Assembly (NCBI GenBank): GCA_035701505.1
Contig: DASSSA010000021.1
Coordinates: forward strand, 1-6,041
Source: AC-69 sp035701505
Lineage (GTDB): Bacteria; Actinomycetota; UBA4738; HRBIN12
Length of the DNA: 6,041 bases
Direction of reading: 5' to 3'
Translations under genes and position numbers: made by a program
In this document: one piece after another, positions 1 to 5,729 of the stretch
Layout: the number at the start of each line of letters is the position of its first letter
Position numbering within the stretch: the stretch's first letter is position 1
Notes under the pieces: generated by a model
Told to the model about the DNA's origin: nothing
Databases searched by the model: none
Seen by the model: the letters and a program-made list of their open reading frames with translations, nothing else

Positions 1-576
1 TTCAACGGCGCGATGGTCAACCCGATCTGGCTGCCCCTGGCCGCGGCCACGTTGAAGGGTTCGGCGGTCCGGGTGTGCACGGCGCTGGACTTCCCCATGG
101 GCGGCGCCACGACGACGACGGTGGCCGGACAGGCGGCCGAAGCCATCCGGTCGGGAGCGGAGGAGATCGACGTGATGACGAAGGTGGGGTGGTTGCGGTC
201 CGGGATGGAAGCCGAGTACCGGGACCATCTCGCGGCGGTCGTCTCGGCGGGAGACGGCGCGCCGGTCAAGGCCATGCTCGAGGCAGGGCTCCTCTCGCCG
301 GACGAGCTCGCCCGCGCGGTGGAGCTCGCGGTGGAGGCGGGGGTCTCCTACGTCAAGAATTCGAGCGGCTTCGGTGGTGGGGACGCCACGCCCAAGCTCA
401 TCTCGGAGCTTCGTCGGTTGGCCGCCGGCCGGGTGGCGGTGAAGGCGTCGGGAGGCATTCGAACCAGGGAGGATGCCGAGGCGTTGCTGGCGGCGGGGGC
501 CGACCTGCTCGGATCGAGCGCAGGCGTGCGGGTCGTCACCGGGTCACCGGGCTCGGCCCCCTCCGACGCCTACTGA
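1..576 (+). CDS. deoC: Deoxyribose-phosphate aldolase, 3' part (5' end outside window)
   Basis: Class I aldolase that splits 2-deoxy-D-ribose 5-phosphate into acetaldehyde and glyceraldehyde 3-phosphate in the cytoplasm, the last step of deoxynucleoside catabolism. The frame is open from base 1 (it begins FNGAMVNP), so the start is off the window; the 191 visible residues against a usual 220-260 imply a modest N-terminal part is missing. Counting from the Met at 13, the visible family landmarks are VCTALDFPMGGATTTT (21-36), EEIDVMTKVG with the proton-relay Asp53, VKAMLEAGLL (85-94), the Schiff-base lysine Lys115 in YVKNSSGFGGG, and the second active-site lysine Lys144 in VKASGGIRT. GSSAGVRVV (167-175) is the terminal phosphate-binding strand. 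The KTSTGF motif usual in the family reads KNSSGF here. The gene ends with TGA at 574-576, 13 bases from the convergent permease gene. Its location beside a nucleoside importer and upp fits a salvage role. The internal Met at 13 is not the true start. Family assignment is firm; substrate is inferred from family. Confidence 0.95.
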   Translation, partial: FNGAMVNPIWLPLAAATLKGSAVRVCTALDFPMGGATTTTVAGQAAEAIRSGAEEIDVMTKVGWLRSGMEAEYRDHLAAVVSAGDGAPVKAMLEAGLLSPDELARAVELAVEAGVSYVKNSSGFGGGDATPKLISELRRLAAGRVAVKASGGIRTREDAEALLAAGADLLGSSAGVRVVTGSPGSAPSDAY

Positions 577-589
577 CCTGTTGGCGCCC

Positions 590-1876
590 TCACGAGGTCT
601 GTTGCCCGCGCCGATACGGCAGGGCGTCCGCGGCAGGCGGACGGAGTCGCTGCGACGCCACCGCCAGGACCAGCAGCGTGGCCACGTACGGCGTGATGAA
701 GATGAACTGCCGGGGCACGTCCTCGGCGACGGCGTACCACACCAAGACCAGCACGCCGATGGCCCCCGAGAGCAGGCCGGCGGAGATCCTTCCTCGAACC
801 AGGTACCAGACGCCCAGCCCGAGCAGGGCGATGGCAGCGAAGAGCAGCAACGCGTGGACGGCCTGGGCCGACCGGAGGTTCAGGGCGTCCGTATAGCCGA
901 ACAGCCCGGCCGCAGCGGCGACACCGGTGGGGCGCCAATTGCCGAAGATCATGGCGGCCAACCCGATGTACCCCCGGCCGCCTGTTTGCCCCTCCCGATA
1001 GATCCCCGCCGCCTCCAGCACCAGGAACGCGCCAGCCAACCCGGCGAGGGCTCCGGAGATGACCACGCCGAGGTACTTCATGGTGTACACGGGGACGCCG
1101 AGCGACTCGGCGGCCACCGGGTTCTCACCCGCCGATCGCATCCGCAGACCGAGCCGGGTCCGCCACAAGAAGAAATACGTGGCCGGGACGAGCAGCAGGG
1201 TGATCACGGTCAGGATCGAGAGCTCGGCCATGAACCCGCGGAACAGCGCCGCAACGTCGGAGACGAGGAACCACTGCTGCCGCTCGAACCACCCCAGGAG
1301 GTCCGGGGACTGCCAGCCGAAGGGCTTCCCACCGGCCAGCACCGGCACGGTGAGGTTCGGCAGGTTCGACGTGACTTGGGGGGACTGCGTGGCGCCGCCT
1401 CCGTGCCCCGTGAACGCGATCACCGACAGGAACCGGGTGACGCCGGCAGCCAAGATGTTGACGGCCACGCCCGACACGATCTGGTTCACGCCGAAGCTCA
1501 CGGTGGCCACGGCGTGGACCAGCCCTCCCATCGCGCCGCCGAGGATGCCGAGCACGACCCCCCACCACGCACCGAACTCGACACCGCCCCAGGCCCCGAA
1601 CCACGTCCCCAGGATCATCATGCCCTCGAGGCCGATGTTGACCACTCCGGTCCGCTCGGCGTACAGCCCGCCCAGGCCGGCCAGCAGGATCGGTACCGCG
1701 AGGCGCAGGGCCGCCCCGTACGTGTTGCTGGAGGTGAGGTCCGAGGCGTCGGTGAAGGAGCGAACCGCCGAGAGAAGGAGGATCACCAGTCCGAGGAGGT
1801 AGAGGATCCGGCGCGCCTCCAGACGGCCGCCCTTCTCTCCCTCCACCTGCGCCGTGTCGACCGCCGCCCAGCTCAT
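590..1876 (-). CDS. Nucleoside ABC importer, second permease (NupQ/YufQ-like)
   Basis: Integral membrane subunit of the BPD_transp_2 family, forming half of the nucleoside channel. At 428 residues it is longer than the roughly 320-residue Bacillus YufQ type. Landmarks are a hydrophobic helix at 24-40, SSNTYGAALRLAVPILLAG (49-67), the hallmark ERTGVVNIGLEGMMILG (74-90), FGVNQIVSGVAVNILAAG (128-145), and the ATPase-coupling motif SAGENPVAAESLGV (248-261). GRGYIGLAAMIFGNWRP (300-316) and the closing ITPYVATLLVLA ... LRPPAADALPYRRG are also family features. Between them, about 340-383 is extra hydrophobic sequence that looks like two more membrane helices. Residues 154-217 form a long Gly/Pro-rich loop, probably extracytoplasmic. 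The ATG start (1876-1874) overlaps the stop of the upstream permease as ATGA, with an AAGGA ribosome site about ten bases before it. It is the last gene of the importer and ends 13 bases from deoC. Family is clear; the exact nucleoside is not visible. Confidence 0.93.
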   Translation of the reverse strand: MSWAAVDTAQVEGEKGGRLEARRILYLLGLVILLLSAVRSFTDASDLTSSNTYGAALRLAVPILLAGLGGLYAERTGVVNIGLEGMMILGTWFGAWGGVEFGAWWGVVLGILGGAMGGLVHAVATVSFGVNQIVSGVAVNILAAGVTRFLSVIAFTGHGGGATQSPQVTSNLPNLTVPVLAGGKPFGWQSPDLLGWFERQQWFLVSDVAALFRGFMAELSILTVITLLLVPATYFFLWRTRLGLRMRSAGENPVAAESLGVPVYTMKYLGVVISGALAGLAGAFLVLEAAGIYREGQTGGRGYIGLAAMIFGNWRPTGVAAAAGLFGYTDALNLRSAQAVHALLLFAAIALLGLGVWYLVRGRISAGLLSGAIGVLVLVWYAVAEDVPRQFIFITPYVATLLVLAVASQRLRPPAADALPYRRGQQTS

Positions 1877-2979
1877 GCCGCCACCGCTTCCTTCTTCGCC
1901 TCCAGCTTGCGGGTCGCCTCCGCGGCGGCCTTGATCTGCTGGGCCTGGACGATTCGGCGCACGACCTCGTAGGCCACCACGACCGAGAGGATGATGACGC
2001 CCTTCGTGATGATGATGACCTCCTTGGGGATCCCTTCCAGGTCCAGGATCTGCGCGGCCCGGTCAACCCATCCGAACAGCAGCGCCGCGACGGCGATCCC
2101 CGCCGGATGATTCAGCCCGACCAGGGCCACGGCGATGCCGTCGAACCCGAGCCCGGTGGGGAAGTCGAGCGTGTACGCATGGAAGAATCCGAGCAGGTCG
2201 CTCATCCCGATGAGCCCGGCGATGGCCCCGGAGATCAGCATGGTCCTGACGATCATCCGGTTGGGGTCGACCCCCGAGGCTCGGGCGGCCTCGGGGTTGA
2301 TCCCGGTCGCGCGAAGGTCGTATCCGAAGCGGGTCCGCCAGATCAGCACGTACACGGCGATCCCCACAGCGATCGCGATCACCAGGAACGAGCGGAGATC
2401 CTCTCCGCCCACCACGGCGAGGTTGGGCAGGGCCCCGGACCGGGGGATCTGCCGGGTCTGGATGATCAGCTCGTTCGGGAGCCGCGGCTTCCGCAGATAG
2501 TTCGCCAGCAGGTAGGCCCCCACGCCCGTGGCGATGAAGTTCAGCATGATGGTGGACACCACTTCGTGGACGCCCCGTTTCACCCGCAGGACCCCTGCGA
2601 TCCCCGCCCAGGACGCCCCCACGGCCATGGCAACGAGCATGATGAACGCGATGTGCAACGGCGCGGGGAGGGTGACGGCGGCGCCGGCGGCCGCCGACAG
2701 CAGGGCCGCTAGCCGGTACTGGCCCTCCACCCCGATGTTGAACAGATTCATCTTGAAGCCGATGGCTACGGCCAGGCCGGCCACGTAGAGGGGTACTGCC
2801 CGGTTCACCATGGAAGCCAGCGAGTTCGGCTGAGTCCCGTAGCTTGCCATCGACCGGAAGGCGGAGAGCGGGTTCTCCCCGATGATGATCAGGACCAGTG
2901 ACGACACGCCGAGCGCCAGGACGATGGCCGATACCGGAACCAGGAGCCACAGGAGGGCGACCTTGATCCTGGTGTTCAC
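1873..2979 (-). CDS. Nucleoside ABC importer, first permease (NupP/YufP-like)
   Basis: Integral membrane subunit of the BPD_transp_2 family, partner of the downstream permease in a heterodimeric nucleoside channel. Its 368 residues are normal for YufP/NupP proteins. Visible features are an N-terminal membrane helix (about 8-33), GENPLSAFRSM (34-44), the hallmark GFKMNLFNIGVEGQYRLAAL (74-93), GVHEVVSTIMLNFIA (136-150), and the cytoplasmic coupling loop ATGINPEAARASGVDPNRM (224-242), which should contact the ATPase. GFDGIAVALVGLNHPAGI (278-295) and a last helix at about 321-340 follow. The C-terminal tail (about 343-368) is charged and alanine-rich, probably a cytoplasmic helix. The start is GTG at 2979-2977. 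It is supported by the four-base GTGA overlap with the ATPase stop and by an AAGGGAGG ribosome site ten bases upstream, inside the end of the ATPase gene. Its stop overlaps the next permease start (ATGA), so the three genes are probably translationally coupled. The assignment comes from motifs and operon order; the substrate is inferred. Confidence 0.94.
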   Translation of the reverse strand: MNTRIKVALLWLLVPVSAIVLALGVSSLVLIIIGENPLSAFRSMASYGTQPNSLASMVNRAVPLYVAGLAVAIGFKMNLFNIGVEGQYRLAALLSAAAGAAVTLPAPLHIAFIMLVAMAVGASWAGIAGVLRVKRGVHEVVSTIMLNFIATGVGAYLLANYLRKPRLPNELIIQTRQIPRSGALPNLAVVGGEDLRSFLVIAIAVGIAVYVLIWRTRFGYDLRATGINPEAARASGVDPNRMIVRTMLISGAIAGLIGMSDLLGFFHAYTLDFPTGLGFDGIAVALVGLNHPAGIAVAALLFGWVDRAAQILDLEGIPKEVIIITKGVIILSVVVAYEVVRRIVQAQQIKAAAEATRKLEAKKEAVAA

Positions 2980-4502
2980 GCCGACGCCGCCTCCCTTGCC
3001 CCCGTCATGTACGAGCCGAGCTCTTCGGGTGTGACCGTCGCCGGGTCGAGCTTGGCCACCAAGGTCCCCCGCAGGATCACATAGAGGGTGTCCGAGAGAC
3101 CGATCAGCTCCTCAAGGTCCGCCGAGATCAGCAGCAGCGCGAGTCCCGCCGCACGGGCCCCCCTGATCTGCTCCCACACGGCGGCCTGCGCCCCCACGTC
3201 GATGCCCCGGGTCGGTTGGGCCGCGATCAGCACCTTCGGCTCGGCGATCATCTCCCGCCCAAGGATCAGCCTCTGCTGGTTCCCGCCAGACAGCGCGAGG
3301 GCCGGGGTGTCCGGGCCCGGGGTCGCGACGTGGTACTCCCGAATAACGTCGACCGTTCGCTGGTGCGCCCCGCGCCGGTCGATCCACGGTCCGGAGGAGA
3401 ACGGGGGCATGGTCTGCTTGCCCAGCATCGCGTTCTCCCACAACGGAGAGGGAAGCAACAGGCCGCGGAGGTGGCGGTCCTCGGGCACGTAACCGATCCC
3501 GGCCTCCCGACGCCTTCGGCTTGACCAGAGCGTGACGTCGTCGCCGCCCAGGTGGATGCTCCCCTGTTGCGGCGGGCGCATGCCCATGATGGCGTCCACC
3601 AGCTCTCGTTGCCCGTTGCCCTCGACGCCGGCGATGCCCAGGATCTCCCCTCGGCGGATGTCGAAGCTCACGTCCTGCAGGGTCCACCGTTCACCCACCC
3701 GAACCCCCATCTGGCGTACCGACAACATCACCTCATCGGTGACCGTGGACTCCCTGGTCTCGGGAGTGGGCAGCTCGCTGCCGACCATCAACTCGGCCAG
3801 CTGGCGAGCGGTGACGCTCCGCGGTTTGACCGTGGCGACCGTGTGGCCCGCCCGGATGACCGTGATCGAGTCGGCGATCTCCAGGACCTCGTCGAGCTTG
3901 TGCGAGATGAAGATGATCGTCACTCCCCGGCCCTTCAGATCCTCGAGGTTGCGGAACAGCTCCTCCACCTCCTGGGGGACCAGCACGGCTGTGGGCTCGT
4001 CGAGGATCAGGATCTGAGCTCCCCGATACAACACCTTGAGGATCTCCACCCGCTGGCGCTCGCCCACCGCGAGGTCCTCGACCAGCCGATCCGGGTCGAG
4101 CGGAACCCCGTAGGTCTCGGACAGGTCGCGGATCCGGTCCCTGGCGGCATCGAAGTCGAGGGCGCCTCCGTGGGTGGGCTCGGAGCCCAGGATGACGTTC
4201 TCCAGGACCGTGAGGTTGGTGGCCAGCATGAAGTGCTGGTGCACCATGCCGATCCCGCTGGCGATGGCGTCCTTGGGAGAGCGGAGGTGAACCTCCCGCC
4301 CGTTCACGGAGATCGTCCCGCCATCGGGCCGGATCATCCCGTACAGGATCTTCATCAGGGTTGACTTGCCGGCTCCGTTCTCCCCGACGACGGCGTGGAT
4401 CTCACCCGGCGTGACGGTCAGGTTGACATCATCGTTGGCGACGACGCCGGGGAACGTCTTGGTGATGGCCTTCAGTTCGACGGCAGGCGCTTGCTCATCC
4501 AC
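2976..4502 (-). CDS. Nucleoside ABC importer, two-domain ATPase (NupO/YufO-like)
   Basis: Cytoplasmic ATPase with two fused nucleotide-binding domains, as in ribose/galactose and nucleoside importers (RbsA, MglA, YufO); 508 residues is the usual size. Domain 1: Walker A GENGAGKST (40-48), Q-loop Gln89 in VHQHF, signature LAVGERQ (144-150), Walker B LILDEPT with Asp168 and Glu169, switch His201. Domain 2: the Walker A position reads GVEGNGQREL (292-301), with Gln298 in place of the lysine. Its signature LSGGNQQ (403-409) is canonical. Its Walker B reads LIAAQPTRGIDVG, with Ala428 and Gln429 replacing Asp-Glu, and the switch His is Ala461. One composite site (domain 1 Walker motifs plus domain 2 signature) therefore looks catalytic and the other degenerate, a known trait of this family. 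The GTG start at 4502-4500 has GAGGT (4513-4509) six bases upstream. It lies 75 bases after the lipoprotein gene and overlaps the next gene by GTGA. Confidence 0.95.
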   Translation of the reverse strand: MDEQAPAVELKAITKTFPGVVANDDVNLTVTPGEIHAVVGENGAGKSTLMKILYGMIRPDGGTISVNGREVHLRSPKDAIASGIGMVHQHFMLATNLTVLENVILGSEPTHGGALDFDAARDRIRDLSETYGVPLDPDRLVEDLAVGERQRVEILKVLYRGAQILILDEPTAVLVPQEVEELFRNLEDLKGRGVTIIFISHKLDEVLEIADSITVIRAGHTVATVKPRSVTARQLAELMVGSELPTPETRESTVTDEVMLSVRQMGVRVGERWTLQDVSFDIRRGEILGIAGVEGNGQRELVDAIMGMRPPQQGSIHLGGDDVTLWSSRRRREAGIGYVPEDRHLRGLLLPSPLWENAMLGKQTMPPFSSGPWIDRRGAHQRTVDVIREYHVATPGPDTPALALSGGNQQRLILGREMIAEPKVLIAAQPTRGIDVGAQAAVWEQIRGARAAGLALLLISADLEELIGLSDTLYVILRGTLVAKLDPATVTPEELGSYMTGAREAASA

Positions 4503-4508
4503 CGGTGG

Positions 4509-4513
4509 ACCTC
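4509..4513 (-). promoter_or_regulatory. Ribosome binding site of the ATPase gene
   Basis: On the minus strand GAGGT (4513-4509) is followed by six bases, CCACCG, and then the GTG start at 4502. This supports GTG as the start of the ATPase. An ATG a few bases further downstream is in another frame and opens only a very short reading frame. The base of the 4526-4557 stem-loop lies about 12 bases upstream of this site, close enough that the fold could affect ribosome access. Confidence 0.6.
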
Positions 4514-4525
4514 ACGGACGAAGGT

Positions 4526-4557
4526 AAGGGCCCGAGGATGGTACTCCCCGGGCCCTT
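4526..4557 (-). promoter_or_regulatory. Intercistronic stem-loop between lipoprotein and ATPase genes
   Basis: A perfect 9-bp inverted repeat, AAGGGCCCG at 4526-4534 and CGGGCCCTT at 4549-4557. Inside it, after one A/C mismatch (4535/4548), three further pairs form (4536-4538 with 4545-4547), leaving a six-base loop at 4539-4544. It sits 20 bases after the lipoprotein stop and about 12 bases before the ATPase ribosome site. On the transcribed (minus) strand the 3' arm is followed by ACCTTCGTCC, with no U-run, so it is not a classic intrinsic terminator. In ABC importer operons a hairpin at this place often protects the 3' end of the binding-protein mRNA or causes partial termination, giving more binding protein than membrane parts. 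That role is inferred; the repeat itself is read directly. Confidence 0.7.
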
Positions 4558-4577
4558 GCGCGCTCCACTCGCTGCTA

Positions 4578-5660
4578 CTAGCTCGTCGGCACCTTGATCT
4601 CGCCGTCGATGATCTTCTGTTTGAATTCCTCGAGCTGCGGCACGATGTCGTCGATGAACCCACCCGAGGTCGCGTACCCCACGCCGTCCTTGGAGAGGTC
4701 GAAGGTTTGGTAGCCACCCTCGAAGTTCCCCTCCACCTGAGCCTTGATCGTGTCGTACACGGCCACGTCCACGCGCTTCAGCATGGACGTGAGCACGTAC
4801 GGCTTGAGCTCGTCGGGCACGCTCATGTACTGGTCCGAGTCGACCCCGATGCCCCAGACCTTCGAGCCGGAGGAGTCCGAGAATTCCTTGGCCGCCTGGA
4901 ACATCCCCAACCCGGAACCGCCGGCCGCGTGGTAGACGACGTCAGCGCCTGCCTCGTACATGCTGGCGCCGATCTCCTTGCCCTTGGCGGGGTCGTTGAA
5001 CCCGCTGAAGTCGGGCGGCTGGCTGATGTACTTCACGTCGATCTCGATCTTCGGATTGACCGCCTCTGCTCCGGCCTTGAATCCGGCCTCGAACTTGTGG
5101 ATGAGGTCGATGTCGACCCCACCGATGAACCCGAGATGTCCGGTCTCGGACTTCAGGGCCGCCGCCGCGCCCACCAGGAACGACCCTTGTTCCTCGGCGA
5201 ACAGCAGGGAGGCCACGTTGTCGCTGGCCGTCAGGTCGTGGGCCTTCGGACAGTTCGGCGTGTCCTTGTTGATGAACCCGTCGATGTCGCCGAAGTTCGT
5301 TTCCGGGAATTTGTTCCCGGCGGCACAGATCGCCTCCGCGAACAGGAACCCCACCCCGATGATCAGCTGGGTGTTCTTTGACGCCAACAGGTCGAGCAGC
5401 TCGGCGCGGTTCGTTCCGCCCTGGTTGGGTTCGAGCTCGCTGACGTCCAAGTTGAAGTCACCCGTGGCCTTGTCCAGGCCTCGCGCGGCGGCATCGTTGA
5501 ACGACAGGTCCCCGCGGCCGCCGATGTCGTACACGAGTCCGACGGATACGGCGGGACCACCGCCGGTGGGGCTCGCGCCCTCCTCGGTGCTCTCGCCGCA
5601 GGCCACGGTGACCAGCGACAACAGCCCGAGGACGGCGACGAACCGTGCGAGTTTCGTCAT
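4578..5660 (-). CDS. BMP/PnrA-family nucleoside-binding lipoprotein (NupN/YufN-like)
   Basis: Extracytoplasmic solute receptor that binds nucleosides and delivers them to the two permeases. The N-terminus is a lipoprotein signal: MTKLAR, a hydrophobic core (7-20), then LVTVAC with the lipidated Cys21. The -3 position is Thr rather than the commoner Leu/Val, still within the broad lipobox pattern. A flexible Ser/Gly/Pro/Glu linker (22-36) precedes the BMP fold. Family motifs are GLVYDIGGRGDLSFNDAAAR (41-60), LIIGVGFLFAEAI (99-111), LGFIGGVDIDLIHKFEAGF (176-194), DVVYHAAGGSGLG (240-252), WGIGVDSDQY (269-278) and VLTSMLKRVDVAVYDTI (289-305). Total length of 360 is typical of PnrA/TmpC, BmpA and YufN. 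Two cysteines, Cys112 and Cys137, lie in the exported part and could pair. The ATG start has a strong GGAGG site six bases upstream; the gene ends in tandem TAG TAG (4580-4575). First gene of the importer, 69 bases after upp. The specific nucleoside cannot be read from sequence. Confidence 0.95.
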   Translation of the reverse strand: MTKLARFVAVLGLLSLVTVACGESTEEGASPTGGGPAVSVGLVYDIGGRGDLSFNDAAARGLDKATGDFNLDVSELEPNQGGTNRAELLDLLASKNTQLIIGVGFLFAEAICAAGNKFPETNFGDIDGFINKDTPNCPKAHDLTASDNVASLLFAEEQGSFLVGAAAALKSETGHLGFIGGVDIDLIHKFEAGFKAGAEAVNPKIEIDVKYISQPPDFSGFNDPAKGKEIGASMYEAGADVVYHAAGGSGLGMFQAAKEFSDSSGSKVWGIGVDSDQYMSVPDELKPYVLTSMLKRVDVAVYDTIKAQVEGNFEGGYQTFDLSKDGVGYATSGGFIDDIVPQLEEFKQKIIDGEIKVPTS

Positions 5661-5666
5661 CAGCCC

Positions 5667-5671
5667 CCTCC
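5667..5671 (-). promoter_or_regulatory. Strong ribosome binding site of the lipoprotein gene
   Basis: On the minus strand GGAGG (5671-5667) is followed by a six-base spacer, GGGCTG, and the ATG at 5660. It is the best Shine-Dalgarno match in the window and lies in a 22-base all-purine run (5685-5664). High translation of the binding protein relative to the membrane parts would be expected. Confidence 0.75.
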
Positions 5672-5690
5672 TCTCTCCCTTTCCCGACGA

Positions 5691-5696
5691 ATCATA
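5691..5696 (-). promoter_or_regulatory. Possible -10 element for the importer operon
   Basis: TATGAT on the minus strand (5696-5691) differs from the TATAAT consensus at one position and lies about 30 bases before the lipoprotein ATG. Placed 16-18 bases upstream, the -35 region reads TCCGCC, GTCCGC or CGTCCG, none close to TTGACA, and it falls inside a hairpin. AT-rich bases are rare in this window, which is the main argument for it. Tentative. Confidence 0.35.
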
Positions 5697-5703
5697 CGCA
5701 AGC

Positions 5704-5723
5704 GCCCATCCAGGCGGACGGGC
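5704..5723 (-). terminator. Hairpin after upp, possible weak terminator or attenuator
   Basis: On the minus strand GCCCGTCC (5723-5716) pairs with GGATGGGC (5711-5704) around a four-base loop, GCCT: eight pairs, one of them a G-U wobble. It starts six bases after the upp stop. The following bases, GCTTGCGTATG, contain no real U-run, so intrinsic termination would be weak. It may instead separate upp from the importer transcript or stabilise the upp mRNA end. The fold is read directly; function is inferred. Confidence 0.45.
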
Positions 5724-5729
5724 CCGATC

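Noticed and set aside
13..15. ATG at 13 as the deoC start
   Set aside because: The frame is open back to base 1 and the protein would lack the first strand and helix of the aldolase barrel, so the true start is outside the window.
625..643. Seven-bp perfect inverted repeat (CGTCCGC / GCGGACG, five-base loop) near the 3' end of the second permease, a possible terminator for deoC
   Set aside because: It lies within codons for the conserved C-terminal RPPAADALPY region, has no T-run on either side, and short GC-only repeats are expected by chance in such DNA.
473..1972. A 499-codon open frame on the plus strand opposite the second permease
   Set aside because: It is antisense to a clearly conserved permease, has low-complexity Arg/Gly/Pro/Asp/His-rich composition typical of GC-rich shadow frames, and shows no recognisable motif.
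3552..4364. A 270-codon open frame on the plus strand opposite the ATPase gene
   Set aside because: It lies wholly within the ATPase gene, whose motifs are unambiguous on the other strand; there is no independent support for translation.
4395..5381. A 328-codon open frame on the plus strand opposite the lipoprotein gene
   Set aside because: It is the mirror of the BMP-family gene. The Val/Asp/His/Leu-rich translation has no domain pattern and it extends across the intercistronic gap, as a GC-rich shadow would.
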